Assembly (NCBI RefSeq): GCF_025961205.1
Contig: NZ_JAOQNH010000001.1
Coordinates: 2,380,001 to 2,444,000, forward strand
DNA length: 64,000 bases
Direction: 5' to 3'
Source of the DNA: Azospirillum fermentarium
GTDB lineage: Bacteria; Pseudomonadota; Alphaproteobacteria; Azospirillales; Azospirillaceae
Shown here: positions 36,384-45,086 of the stretch, piece after piece
How positions within the stretch are numbered: the first letter of the stretch is position 1
How the letters are laid out: each line of letters opens with the position of its first letter
The notes under the pieces: model-generated
Seen by the model: only the letters and a program-made list of their open reading frames with translations
Databases searched by the model: none
Told to the model about the DNA's origin: nothing
Made by a program: the position numbers and the translations under genes

Positions 36384-36617
36384 ATGGCAAATCTTGGTTT
36401 CGGGACAGTCCGCCCGGCAGGACCGGGCAAGGCCACCGAGTCCGCCGAACAGCGCGTCTCCCGTCTTGCCCGCGAGCAAGCCTTGCTCGATGAAGCACGG
36501 GATGAGTTTCGGCAGGGCCTCACCATGGATGAGGACGAGGTTACGGCGTGGCTTGATGCGCTGGGCAACGGCGACCCGCGTCCTCTGCCCCGTGTGTACC
36601 GCAGCGGGCAAAATTAA
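36384..36617 (+). CDS. Antitoxin of the second toxin-antitoxin pair
   Basis: A 77-residue protein with a polar, disordered-looking N-terminus and a helical segment EARDEFRQGLTMDEDEVTAWLDAL. The pattern and size fit antitoxins encoded directly before RelE/ParE toxins. ATG 36384 has GGAGG 6 nt upstream. A 15-nt gap separates it from the toxin gene. Its fold (ribbon-helix-helix or other) is not clear from sequence, and autoregulation is assumed by family only. The pair is complete, unlike the decayed pair at 2832-3329, to which it shows no obvious similarity. Confidence 0.72.
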   Translation: MANLGFGTVRPAGPGKATESAEQRVSRLAREQALLDEARDEFRQGLTMDEDEVTAWLDALGNGDPRPLPRVYRSGQN

Positions 36618-36632
36618 AGGGTTTGGCGGGCT

Positions 36633-36944
36633 GTGGTCTGGAAGGTCACACCGTCACCCGCAGCCTTGCGCGATCTTGATGCTATTCAGCGATGGCTCTT
36701 GCAACCCGGGTCGGGCGTAACCGCCAGGGCCAAGCTTCGACGATTGATCAATTCCATACGCCAGCTTGAACACACACCTGAACGGTGGCCTGCCGGCGAT
36801 CATCCGGGCGTCCGGGAAATTCCCGTGGAAGGCTGCCGGGTGATGTACGAGGTTCACTCCGGGATGATAACAGCCCAGGGCGTGGCCGGAACGGTGCGCA
36901 TATTGCGTGTTTTTGGCCCCGGTCAGGACCGCTCGGCCCTTTGA
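36633..36944 (+). CDS. RelE/ParE-superfamily toxin
   Basis: A 103-residue toxin-like protein: VTPSPAALRDLDAIQRWL, then INSIRQLEHTPERWP, and the beta-strand block VREIPVEGCRVMYEVHSGMI and VRILRVFGPGQD, which follows the RelE/ParE order of helix-helix-beta sheet. ParE poisons gyrase and RelE cuts ribosome-bound mRNA; which applies here cannot be told. The start is GTG 36633. The gene ends inside the 3' end of the convergent peptidase gene (22-nt tail overlap). No frameshift or stop is seen, so the toxin should be active and needs its antitoxin. Confidence 0.82.
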   Translation: MVWKVTPSPAALRDLDAIQRWLLQPGSGVTARAKLRRLINSIRQLEHTPERWPAGDHPGVREIPVEGCRVMYEVHSGMITAQGVAGTVRILRVFGPGQDRSAL

Positions 36945-37711
36945 GCCGGCCCCTCACCCCGCCCGTTTTCGGGCGCAAAGGCGGCACCGCCCGCCACCGC
37001 CTCCAGGGTCCGCATCACCCCATCCTTGCCCCCATTCGCGGCCATCCACTGGAGCACACGGCACACGGCGTCAGCGTAGATCATCGGCTCCTTGCCCGCC
37101 CGCACGTTCCAGTCGGACGGGTCGGCGGGCAAGGGCGCATCGGTCTGCCGCACACACCGTTCCGCCGGGGCCGCGCCGGGCTTGAGGTAACGCTCATCGC
37201 CCGAAAGCAGAACGGCAACCCCCTCGTCGAACCACGCCGGGAAGGCACCGGACAGCAGCGCCCACACCCCGATCCGCCGGTGCAGTTCCACATGCGAGAA
37301 TTCATGGGTGAGAATCACCGGGTTCAGCCCCCGCGGCGAGGCTTGGATGACCGTCGCCAGCGGGGTTGACAGCGTGACCGCCCGGGCACCCCGCCCGCCC
37401 ATCCGGCGGTCGCAGTCCTCGGTCGAGCAGGCGACCAGAAACGGGATGCGCTCAAAGGCCCCATAGAACGCCTGAACCTCCGTCCGCGCCGCCGCGGCGT
37501 CCCGCAGCAGGTCGGCGCGCTGGGGCGCCGGCATCGCCCGGTCAACGATTACGCGGGGGGCCGCGGCTTCCATCCCATAGCACGGCGGGCAGATCGGGGC
37601 CGCCAGCGCCGGATAGGCATAGGCCCCCCCGCCCAAGGCCACCACGCCCACCAGCGCGGCAGCGGTCAGCACGAACCGGGCAATCCTGCGCAAAACGTCC
37701 CCTCCCCTCAT
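36923..37711 (-). CDS. Membrane-anchored or exported HExxH peptidase-like protein (gluzincin type)
   Basis: A 262-residue protein with an N-terminal hydrophobic segment (about 10-35, FVLTAAALVGVVALGGGAYA) acting as signal or anchor. The zinc motif HEFSH in PVILTHEFSHVELHRRIG is followed about 25 residues later by AWFDEGVAVLLSGDE, giving the HExxH plus W-x-x-E-G layout of peptidase MA-like gluzincins. Cysteines (CPPCYG, CSTEDC, late CVRQ and DAVCR) may form disulfides outside the cytoplasm. Its ATG overlaps the stop of the RND pump gene in an ATGA, so it is the last gene of the efflux operon. A role in envelope maintenance is inferred; the substrate is unknown. Confidence 0.78.
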   Translation of the reverse strand: MRGGDVLRRIARFVLTAAALVGVVALGGGAYAYPALAAPICPPCYGMEAAAPRVIVDRAMPAPQRADLLRDAAAARTEVQAFYGAFERIPFLVACSTEDCDRRMGGRGARAVTLSTPLATVIQASPRGLNPVILTHEFSHVELHRRIGVWALLSGAFPAWFDEGVAVLLSGDERYLKPGAAPAERCVRQTDAPLPADPSDWNVRAGKEPMIYADAVCRVLQWMAANGGKDGVMRTLEAVAGGAAFAPENGRGEGPAQRAERS

Positions 37712-40700
37712 TCCCCCGGCATGGGCGCCGATCCCGGCGGGACCGGGGCCGGACCGCCGCGGCGCAGGCGGTTCAGCGCATCGCCCAGGCTTTCCATGAA
37801 CAGGTACAGGACCGGCGTGATGTAGAGGGTCAGCATCTGCGACACCACCAGACCGCCGACCACCGCCAGCCCCAGCGGCTGGCGCAGTTCCGCCGACGCG
37901 CCGAAGGCCACGGCAATGGGCAAGGTGCCCATGATCGCCGCCATGGTGGTCATCATGATCGGGCGGAAGCGCAGCAGGCACGCCTGTTCGATGGCATCGC
38001 GCGGGCTCATGCCCTTTTCACGCTGTGCGGCGATGGCGAAGTCGATCATCATGATCGCGTTCTTCTTGACGATGCCGATCAGCATCAGGATGCCGATGAT
38101 GGCGATCACGCTCAGCTCCTGCCCGAACACCACCAGCGTGCCCAGCGCCCCCAAGGCCGCCGAGGGCAGGCCCGACAGGATGGTGATGGGGTGGATGAAG
38201 CTTTCGTACAGCACCCCCAACACGATGTAGATCACCAGCACCGCGGCCAGCAGCAACAGGCCCTGGCTCTGCTGGGCATCCTGGAACACCTGGGCCGTGC
38301 CGGCGAAGCCGGTGCTGATGGTGGCGGGCAGGCCGATATCCTGCTCCACCTTGCGGATGGCCTCCACCGCTTCGCCCAGCGAGGCGCCGGGGGCGAGGTT
38401 GAACGACAGGGTGACGGCGGGCATCTGCCCCTGGTGGTTGACCGTCAGCGGCCCCGCCGTCCGCTCCACCCGCGCAAAGGCGTCCAGCGGGATCAGCTTA
38501 CCGGTGCTGGAGCGCACATAGATGCGCGACAGGGCGGTGTCGTCCTGCTGATACAGCGGGTCCAGCTCGATCATCACCGCGTAATCGTTGCTGGGGGTGT
38601 AGATGGTGGACACCTGCCGCTGGCCGAAGGCGCTGTAGAGGGTGGCGCGCACCTGATCCACCGCCACGCCCAGGGTCGCGGCCTTTTCCCGGTCGATGCG
38701 CACGAACGCCTGCGGGTTGTTCAGTTGCAGGTCGCTGGTCACGTCCTGCATCACCCGCACGTCGTGCATCGCCCGTTCCAGGCGGTTGGACCATTGGAAC
38801 AGCTCGTCCAGATCCAGCCCCTGGAGCGTGTACTGATAGGCACTCTTCGACGACCGGCTGCCCAGGCGCAGGTTCTGCACCGGCTGCATATAGACCTGGA
38901 TTCCCGGCAGCCGGGCCAGCGACCGGCGCAGCTCCTGGATCACCTGCGTGGCGCGGGGACGCTCGTCGCGGGGCTTCAGGTTGACGAACAGGCGGCCGGA
39001 ATTGACCGTGGCGCTGATCCCCCCCGACCCCACCGACGACGTGACCGTCGCCACCGCCGGATGGGCCTGGATGATCTCCGCCACCGCCTTCTGCCGCTCG
39101 ACCATGGCGGGGAAGGAGATGTCGGGCGCCGCCTCGGTGGACACCGTGATCTGCCCGATATCCTCTTCGGGAAAGAACCCCTTGGGCACGGCCTGGAACA
39201 GCAGCACGGTGCCCACCACCGTGGCGATCATCACCAGCCCCATGACGCCGCGGTGGCGCAGCGCCCAGCGCAGGGTGACGGCGTAGCCGTGCAGCAGCCC
39301 GTCGAACCCCCGTTCAAGCGTCCGCCCGAACAGGTTCTCCTGCTGCCCATGCAACTCGCGCTTGAGGAAACGGGAACACAGCATGGGCGTCAGCGTCAGC
39401 GACACGAAGGCCGACGCGCCGATGGCCATGGTCACCACCACGGCGAATTCGTGAAACACCCGGCCGACCACGCCCCCCATCAGCAGGATGGGGATGAACA
39501 CCGCCACCAGCGACAGGGTGATGGACAGGATGGTGAAGCCGATTTCCCGCGCGCCCGTGATGGCGGCGTCGAACGGCCGCATCCCCTCTTCGATGTAGCG
39601 GACGATGTTTTCCAGCATGACGATGGCGTCGTCCACCACCAGCCCCACCGACAGCGTGAGCGCCAGGAGCGAGATGTTGTCGATGGAAAAGCCGAAGGCG
39701 TACATGCCGGCGGCGGTGGCGATCAGCGAGATCGGCACCGCCAGCGCCGGGATCAGCGTGGCCGGCAGGCGCCGCAGGAACAGGAAGATCACCAGCACCA
39801 CCAGAACGATGGTGAGCGCCAGGGTGAACTGCACGTCCTCCACCGCCTCGCGGATGGAGGTGGAGCGGTCGTTCATCGGCTCCAGCACCGCGTTGGCCGG
39901 AAGCTGAAGCCGGAACTGCGGCAGCAGCGCCTTCACCCGGTCCACCACCTCCACCGTGTTGGCGTCGGGCTGGCGCTGGACGGCCAGCACGATGGCGCGG
40001 GTGCCGTTGTACCAGCTTGCCGTGCGCACGTTCTCCACGCTGTCCAGCACGGTGGCGATGTCGCCCAGCCGCACGGGCGCGCCGTTGCGGCTGGATATGA
40101 TCAACTGCCGGAACGCCGCGGCATCGGGAAGCTGAGGGTTGGAGGCGATGACGAGCTGCTGCCGCGCCCCCGACAGGGTGCCGACCGGCGTGTTGGCATT
40201 GGCGGCGGCCAGCGCCTTCTGCACCTCGTCGATGCCGATGCCGCGGGATGCCAGCGCGTTAGGGTCCACCTGCACCCGGACCGCGTATTTCTGCGAGCCG
40301 TAGACCATCACCTGCGCCACGCCGGGCAGGGTGGCCAGCCGCGGCTGGATCAGGGTTTCGGCATAATCGTTCAATTGCGACAACGGCAGGACCGGCGACG
40401 ACAGCGCCAGCAGCAGGATCGCCTGATCCGCCGGGTTGACCTTGCGGTAGCTGGGCGGGGTGGTCATCTCCTCCGGCAGCCGGCGCTGGGTACGGGCGAT
40501 GGCCGCCTGTACGTCCGCCGCCGCCGCGTCGATGTCGCGGTCCAGCGCGAACTGGATAGCGATGGAGGTGGAACCCAGGCTGGACGAGGAGGTGATGGCG
40601 TCGATGCCGGCGATGGTGGAGAATTCCCGTTCCAGCGGCGTGGCGACCGACGCCGCCATGGTCTCCGGGCTGGCACCGGCCAGGGTGGCCGACACGTTGA

Positions 40701-40833
40701 TGACCGGGAAATCCACCCGCGGCAGGGCCGCCACCGGCAATTGCCGGTATCCCGCCAGCCCCGCCAGGATCAGCGCCGCGGTCAGCAGGATGGTCATGAC
40801 CGGGCGGCGGATGCACAGCTCCGACAGGTTCAC
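37708..40833 (-). CDS. RND multidrug efflux permease (MdtB/MdtC/AcrB class)
   Basis: A 1041-residue inner-membrane proton antiporter with the HAE1 layout: 12 predicted transmembrane helices and two large periplasmic loops (about 35-335 and 555-860). The proton-relay aspartates are in LVVDDAIVMLENIVRYIEEG. The N-terminus NLSELCIRRPVMTILLTAAL is canonical, and PRVDFPVINVSATLAGASPETMA is the usual first-loop start. The start is GTG 40833, overlapping the adaptor-protein stop as GTGA, with GGAGG 8 nt upstream. An outer-membrane TolC partner is not in this operon. RKVNPADQAILLLALSSP and the YGSQKYAVRV region suit the MdtBC/MuxBC branch that exports bile salts, novobiocin-like drugs or plant phenolics; the substrate is inferred. 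Confidence 0.95.
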   Translation of the reverse strand: MNLSELCIRRPVMTILLTAALILAGLAGYRQLPVAALPRVDFPVINVSATLAGASPETMAASVATPLEREFSTIAGIDAITSSSSLGSTSIAIQFALDRDIDAAAADVQAAIARTQRRLPEEMTTPPSYRKVNPADQAILLLALSSPVLPLSQLNDYAETLIQPRLATLPGVAQVMVYGSQKYAVRVQVDPNALASRGIGIDEVQKALAAANANTPVGTLSGARQQLVIASNPQLPDAAAFRQLIISSRNGAPVRLGDIATVLDSVENVRTASWYNGTRAIVLAVQRQPDANTVEVVDRVKALLPQFRLQLPANAVLEPMNDRSTSIREAVEDVQFTLALTIVLVVLVIFLFLRRLPATLIPALAVPISLIATAAGMYAFGFSIDNISLLALTLSVGLVVDDAIVMLENIVRYIEEGMRPFDAAITGAREIGFTILSITLSLVAVFIPILLMGGVVGRVFHEFAVVVTMAIGASAFVSLTLTPMLCSRFLKRELHGQQENLFGRTLERGFDGLLHGYAVTLRWALRHRGVMGLVMIATVVGTVLLFQAVPKGFFPEEDIGQITVSTEAAPDISFPAMVERQKAVAEIIQAHPAVATVTSSVGSGGISATVNSGRLFVNLKPRDERPRATQVIQELRRSLARLPGIQVYMQPVQNLRLGSRSSKSAYQYTLQGLDLDELFQWSNRLERAMHDVRVMQDVTSDLQLNNPQAFVRIDREKAATLGVAVDQVRATLYSAFGQRQVSTIYTPSNDYAVMIELDPLYQQDDTALSRIYVRSSTGKLIPLDAFARVERTAGPLTVNHQGQMPAVTLSFNLAPGASLGEAVEAIRKVEQDIGLPATISTGFAGTAQVFQDAQQSQGLLLLAAVLVIYIVLGVLYESFIHPITILSGLPSAALGALGTLVVFGQELSVIAIIGILMLIGIVKKNAIMMIDFAIAAQREKGMSPRDAIEQACLLRFRPIMMTTMAAIMGTLPIAVAFGASAELRQPLGLAVVGGLVVSQMLTLYITPVLYLFMESLGDALNRLRRGGPAPVPPGSAPMPGE

Positions 40834-42047
40834 GACACCCCTCCCTTGGCCGGGGCGGCGGAGGCGCCCTGCCCCGGCCCCTTGTCCTTGCCGCCCGGAT
40901 CCTTGCCGCCCGGATCCTTGGCCGCCTCGCGGTCGCTGACCGGCGCGCCGGGGAACAGGCGGGACTGGCCGTCGGTGACCACCGTTTCCCCCTCGCTCAG
41001 CCCCTTGGCGATGACGGCCACGCCGTCGGCGTAGCGGGTGACCGACAGGGGCCGCATCTCCACCGTCTTGTCCGGCTTGACCACATAGGCGAACGGCCCC
41101 TGCTGTCCGGTCTGCACCGCGGGAGCGGGAACGGTCAGTGCGTCGGCGTCGATGCGCAGGGTCAGCACCACGTCCACGAACTGGCCGGGCCACAGACGGG
41201 TGTCGGCGTTCTCGAACGTGCCCTTGGCCAGCACGGTGCCGGTCTGCTGGTCCACCTGGCTGTCGATGAAGGTCAGCGCCCCTTCCGCCGGCGGGCGGGT
41301 GTCGCCGGGGGCGCGGGCGGTGACGGCCAGGGTGCCGCCGGCCATCGCCTCGCGCACGCCGGACAGATGGCGTTCGGGGATGTAGAAGGCCACCTGGATG
41401 GGCCGCAACTGGGTCAGGCTGACCAGGGGGGTGGCGTCGGCGGCGCGCACCGAACTGCCGGGCTTCACGCCCACGGTGCCGGTGCGCCCGTCCATGGGCG
41501 AAAAGATGCGGGTGTAGCCCAGCGCGATGCGGGCGCTGTCGATGGCGGCCTGATCGGCCTTGACCGTCGCCTCCAGCCCGTCCGCCGCGGCGACCGCGGC
41601 GTCGTACTGCTGGCGGGCCACGGCGGCGCGCTTCAAAAGCTCGGAATAGCGGGCGACGTCGCCCTTGGCCTTGTCGAACTGGGCGGTGTCGCGCTCCAGA
41701 TTGGCTTCCGCCAACCGGAGCTGGGCCTTGAGGCTGCGGTCGTCGAGGGTGAAGAGAAGGTCGCCGCGGCGCACCTCCTGCCCTTCGGTGAAATGAACCG
41801 TGTCCACCACGCTGTCCACGCGGGCGCGCACGGCCACGGTGGCGAGCGGCTGGGCCGAGCCGACGGTGGCGAAACGCTCAGGCACCGCCTGCCGCGCCAC
41901 GGGCTTCATCACGACCGGAACGGCGGAACGGCCCGCGGGCTTGGCCACCGACGGCGGCGGGCTGGCGTCGGGATGGGAACCGAACCGCCAATATCCAGCA
42001 CCTGCCACCAGCGCCACCAGCGCCACACCGATCAAAAGACGCCGCAT
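40830..42047 (-). CDS. RND efflux periplasmic adaptor (membrane fusion protein, MdtA-like)
   Basis: A 405-residue adaptor linking the RND pump to an outer-membrane channel. A single N-terminal membrane helix (MRRLLIGVALVALVAGAGYW) precedes a low-complexity Pro region. Next come the lipoyl half-motif VDTVHFTEGQEVRRGDLLFTL, a helical hairpin (about 95-160) and the beta-barrel with YTRIFSPMDGRTGTVGVKPG and FYIPERHLSGVREAM. The C-terminus ends in a Gly/Lys/Asp/Pro repeat (KDPGGKDPGGKDKGPG), encoded by a 15-bp tandem repeat at 40886-40915. ATG 42047 is preferred; an in-frame TTG at 42086 would add 13 residues. Its stop overlaps the permease GTG. Confidence 0.93.
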   Translation of the reverse strand: MRRLLIGVALVALVAGAGYWRFGSHPDASPPPSVAKPAGRSAVPVVMKPVARQAVPERFATVGSAQPLATVAVRARVDSVVDTVHFTEGQEVRRGDLLFTLDDRSLKAQLRLAEANLERDTAQFDKAKGDVARYSELLKRAAVARQQYDAAVAAADGLEATVKADQAAIDSARIALGYTRIFSPMDGRTGTVGVKPGSSVRAADATPLVSLTQLRPIQVAFYIPERHLSGVREAMAGGTLAVTARAPGDTRPPAEGALTFIDSQVDQQTGTVLAKGTFENADTRLWPGQFVDVVLTLRIDADALTVPAPAVQTGQQGPFAYVVKPDKTVEMRPLSVTRYADGVAVIAKGLSEGETVVTDGQSRLFPGAPVSDREAAKDPGGKDPGGKDKGPGQGASAAPAKGGVS

Positions 42048-42192
42048 ATCCCCGAACCCATATGCCTGGAACGGCTTTTCCGACAAAAGCCCTGGGGGTC
42101 ACCATGCCGCAGATCCTTGCCCCGCAAAACATCCGTAACACGCTGTAACAAAAATTTGCGGGGAAGCCTGCCCCGGACGGGGGCGGTCACAG

Positions 42193-42498
42193 TCAGGCAT
42201 ATTCGGGGTCACGCACCGACAACACGGTCCAGTTGCCGTCGATGACCGTGGCCGGAGACCGGGCGGAACCGGACGGACGGGCGGCGGGCGCCGCCTGGGC
42301 GGGACTCCGGCGGGCCGCGGAGGCCGCCCTGGTGAACAGGCGGGCAAGGCCGACACCGGCCATCACGCCGAACGACACCATGGCGGCAATCAGGCCGACC
42401 ACCACCGCCGCTGGCAGCATCAGCACGGTGAACCAGCCGGGCACCTGGTCCAGGCGGCTGGAGGAACGGGCGGAGCGGGTGGTGAAACGAGACGGCAT
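42193..42498 (-). CDS. Small membrane protein of unknown function
   Basis: A 101-residue protein. A basic, Ser/Arg-rich N-terminus (PSRFTTRSARSSSRLDQVP) is followed by one long or two short hydrophobic segments (GWFTVLMLPAAVVVGLIAAM and VSFGVMAGVGLARLF, about 22-57). An Ala/Pro/Ser-rich linker and a short C-terminal piece, VIDGNWTVLSVRDPEYA, follow. ATG 42498 has GGAGAAGG 4 nt upstream, so the longer open frame is not used. It lies divergent from the chemosensory region and 145 nt upstream of the efflux operon, with no clear functional link. No family is recognised. Confidence 0.6.
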   Translation of the reverse strand: MPSRFTTRSARSSSRLDQVPGWFTVLMLPAAVVVGLIAAMVSFGVMAGVGLARLFTRAASAARRSPAQAAPAARPSGSARSPATVIDGNWTVLSVRDPEYA

Positions 42499-42700
42499 GA
42501 CCTTCTCCCTGATTGGTGCGGTCATGGCCACAACAGCCATGGACAGGCTGCCATCCTGACGGCGGCCGTCTTGCGTCATGATGGGCGGATCATGAAATGC
42601 ACGTCATGTTCGGGCCGCGGGCGCGGCCTGCATTTCCAAAGCCCGCACCGCCCCATGATATGGTACGCATGCGGCCCCGACCATCAGGAGGGCAGGAATA

Positions 42701-42952
42701 TTGGCCCGGTTTCCGTTCCGCTGGTACAAGGTTTACTTCGTCCGTCCCATGCCGGGTGCCAGACCCGGACGGCCCGAACGTGACCTCTACACCGAAACAT
42801 TGCGCCGCTTTATTTCCGAAAACGGGCTGGCGGGCGAGCTCAATACAATCGCTCCCTCGGCGGGATTCGGAATAATGGAAGTTCATTGCACAGAAAAGCT
42901 GGCTTCGCGCCTTACCGATCTGTCGGAAGTCGAAACGGTGCAGGAGCGCTAG
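42701..42952 (+). CDS. Small conserved-looking cytosolic protein, TTG start
   Basis: An 83-residue protein, ARFPFRWYKVYFVRPMPG followed by a helical YTETLRRFISENGLAGEL and a beta-like FGIMEVHCTEKLASRLTDLSEVETVQE. The alternation strand-helix-strand-strand-helix-strand, ending in a Val-Glu-Thr-Val strand, suggests a small ferredoxin-like alpha/beta fold. TTG 42701 is supported by AGGAGGG 9 nt upstream; no better ATG exists in frame. It stands alone 155 nt before the chemosensory operon. Function unknown; codon use matches the genome, so it is a resident gene. Confidence 0.65.
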   Translation: MARFPFRWYKVYFVRPMPGARPGRPERDLYTETLRRFISENGLAGELNTIAPSAGFGIMEVHCTEKLASRLTDLSEVETVQER

Positions 42953-43107
42953 GCATCTTTGCCGCATCCCCATCTTCCTATGGCCCATGCTGCGATCCTA
43001 TGGCATTGGTCAGAGAGGTTTTTTCCATGGTGGTATTTTCTCCCTGATCGATCCGGGGCATGTTCTGGGTTGCCCAGCGCCAGAACAGGGGAACCCGATT
43101 TCCGGTC

Positions 43108-43650
43108 ATGAGTGATGCCGCCGTCCCGCCGCCCGCCATCGTTTTCGACGTGTCCGGCCACCGCCTGTCCCTGCCGGCGGCGGCGGTCGTGCGCGTCCTG
43201 CCTTTGCCGCGGCTGGACCGGCTGCCGGCGTCCCCGGCGGTGATCGCCGGGCTGTTCCGCTATGGCACGGCACTGGTGCCGGCTCTGTATCTGGATGTGC
43301 TGCTGGGACTGCCCGCCGCCCTGCCCGGCCTGTACCGCCCGCTGCTGCTGTGCCGGCGGCCCGGCGGCATGACCGCCTATCTCTGCGACCGGGTGGTCGG
43401 GCTGGTGACCCCGCCGTCCCTGGCGCCGTTGCCGCAGCCGAACGGGGGCATGGTGCCGCTCAGCTTCAACCGTTGCGTGGCCGGACGGTTCGAGCACGGG
43501 GGGGCGGTGTGCCTGCTGCTGGACCCCGCGCGGCTGCTGACCGCGGCTGAGGAACAGAGCCTGGACGCCCACCGCCGCATCGCCGAGGAACGGGCCGCCG
43601 TGTGGACCGATACCCCCGTCTGGCCCGCCGCCGCGGAGGATGCGCCATGA
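43108..43650 (+). CDS. cheW: CheW-like scaffold protein 1 (WspB position)
   Basis: A 180-residue single CheW domain: IVFDVSGHRLSLPAAAVVRVLPLPRLDRLPASPAVIAGLFRYGTALVPALYLDVLLGL carries the expected strand order and the glycine/R-G-x-x-x-P-like turn, but it is divergent. It should couple the receptor to CheA at the membrane array. ATG 43108 is chosen as domain-proximal; an upstream ATG at 43060 would add 16 residues, and neither has a strong ribosome binding site. The stop overlaps the cheR ATG by 4 nt. The first-position CheW before a TPR-type CheR matches Wsp-like operons. Confidence 0.82.
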   Translation: MSDAAVPPPAIVFDVSGHRLSLPAAAVVRVLPLPRLDRLPASPAVIAGLFRYGTALVPALYLDVLLGLPAALPGLYRPLLLCRRPGGMTAYLCDRVVGLVTPPSLAPLPQPNGGMVPLSFNRCVAGRFEHGGAVCLLLDPARLLTAAEEQSLDAHRRIAEERAAVWTDTPVWPAAAEDAP

Positions 43651-45086
43651 ACGCCCGCCCCTCCGTGCCCCTGCCGGTCCCCGGTCCGGCGGCCATCGCC
43701 CGCGACCCCCATTTCGCGCGGCTGAAATCCTTCATCATCCAGCGCACCGGCCTTGCCTATTACGCTGACAAGGATCTGGCGCTGGCCGAGCGGATCAACC
43801 GCCGCCTGACCGACCGGGGGCAGGCGGACCTGGGCGCCTATCACCGCGCGCTGGCCGACGAAAGCGTGCGGGGCACGGAGATGCAGGCGCTGATCAACGA
43901 ACTGTGCGTCGGCGAAACCTTCTTCTTCCGCTATGTGGAACAGTTCGAGGCGCTGCGGGTGGTGGCGGTCCCCGAATGCCTGCGCCGCAACGCCGAAACC
44001 CGCACCCTGCGCATCTGGAGTGCGGGCTGCTCCATCGGGGCGGAGGCGTACACGCTGGAAATCCTGCTGAAACGCCATTTCGCCGCCGAACTGGACGGCT
44101 GGCGGGTGCTGATCCTGGGCACCGACATCAACCGTGCCTTCCTGGACCAGGCCCGCCGCGGGGTGTACGGCGACTGGAGCCTGCGCGGCCTGCCCGCCGC
44201 CTTGCAGAAGGATTGCTTCGACAGCGCCGGCAACGGCTGGTCGGTCAAGCCGGCGTTCCGCGCCTGGACCCGGTTCGACATGGTCAATCTGGTGGAAGAC
44301 ACCCTGCCCGATTTCTCCCGCGGCATCGCCGGGTTCGACATCATCCTGTGCCGCAACGTCATGATCTATTTCGACGAGCCCACGCGGCACCGGCTGATCG
44401 GCAACCTGCGCGACAGTCTGCTGGACGGCGGCTGGCTGGTGGTCGGCCATGCGGAGACGGGGGCGGAGATGAACGCCGCCTTCACGCCCGTGCCGGTGCC
44501 GGGCGCCACGCTCTACCGCAAGCCCGATCCGCTGGCCGCCCGCCGCCCGCCGCCCCCGCCCGCGGCGGACATGACGGCCGTGGCGCCCCCGCCCCTGTCG
44601 CCCGTCCTGCCGCCGCCCCAAAAGCCGTGCCGGCCCCGCAAGGCCCCGGCTGCCGAACCCGCCGCCGCCCCGCCGCCGGGCACCCCCGCCGTCACCCTGG
44701 CGACGGTGACGGCGCTGGAGGATGCGGGCGAACTGGCCGCGGCCCTGGAAGCCTGCACCACCCTGACCCGGGAGGAACCGCTGAACAGCGGCGCCCACTT
44801 CCATCTGGCCCGGCTGCAAGAGGAACTGGGGGTGGGCGACCCGCTGGTGCCGTACCGTGCAGCACTCTACCTCGATCCCGATTTTGCACTGGCCAGCTAT
44901 CACCTGGGGCTGGCCTGCTGGCGGCGGGGCAAGCTGGCGCCGGCCCAGCGCTGTTTCCGCAACGCGCGCAACGCCATCGCCCGGCTGGACGGCGATGCCC
45001 CGGTGGCCGAGGGCCGCGGCCTGACCGTGCAGGAGCTGAACGGGATGATCGCCCTGTGGCTGGACGGCGAGGAGGGCGGCGCGTGA
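43647..45086 (+). CDS. cheR: CheR methyltransferase with C-terminal TPR region (WspC-like)
   Basis: A 479-residue receptor glutamate methyltransferase using SAM. The N-terminal helical domain (about 20-95) has LINELCVGETFFFRYVEQF, the equivalent of the N-E-T-x-F-F-R motif. The SAM domain (about 115-290) has IWSAGCSIGAEAYTLEILL, LGTDINRAFLDQARRGVYG and IILCRNVMIYFDEPTRHRL. A Pro/Ala-rich linker (about 300-350) leads to tetratricopeptide-like repeats (about 355-460, HFHLARLQEEL and LASYHLGLACWRRGKLAPAQ). This is the WspC architecture. It overlaps both neighbours by 4 nt. Confidence 0.92.
   Translation: MNARPSVPLPVPGPAAIARDPHFARLKSFIIQRTGLAYYADKDLALAERINRRLTDRGQADLGAYHRALADESVRGTEMQALINELCVGETFFFRYVEQFEALRVVAVPECLRRNAETRTLRIWSAGCSIGAEAYTLEILLKRHFAAELDGWRVLILGTDINRAFLDQARRGVYGDWSLRGLPAALQKDCFDSAGNGWSVKPAFRAWTRFDMVNLVEDTLPDFSRGIAGFDIILCRNVMIYFDEPTRHRLIGNLRDSLLDGGWLVVGHAETGAEMNAAFTPVPVPGATLYRKPDPLAARRPPPPPAADMTAVAPPPLSPVLPPPQKPCRPRKAPAAEPAAAPPPGTPAVTLATVTALEDAGELAAALEACTTLTREEPLNSGAHFHLARLQEELGVGDPLVPYRAALYLDPDFALASYHLGLACWRRGKLAPAQRCFRNARNAIARLDGDAPVAEGRGLTVQELNGMIALWLDGEEGGA

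Noticed and set aside
38191..41034. A 947-codon open frame on the plus strand opposite the RND permease
   Set aside because: Antisense open frames are common in 68% GC DNA. The translation is His/Arg/Gly-rich without domains, while the minus strand encodes a complete RND pump.
42048..42086. TTG start extending the efflux adaptor by 13 residues
   Set aside because: The extension precedes the membrane helix without a ribosome binding site. The ATG at 42047 gives the normal start of this family.
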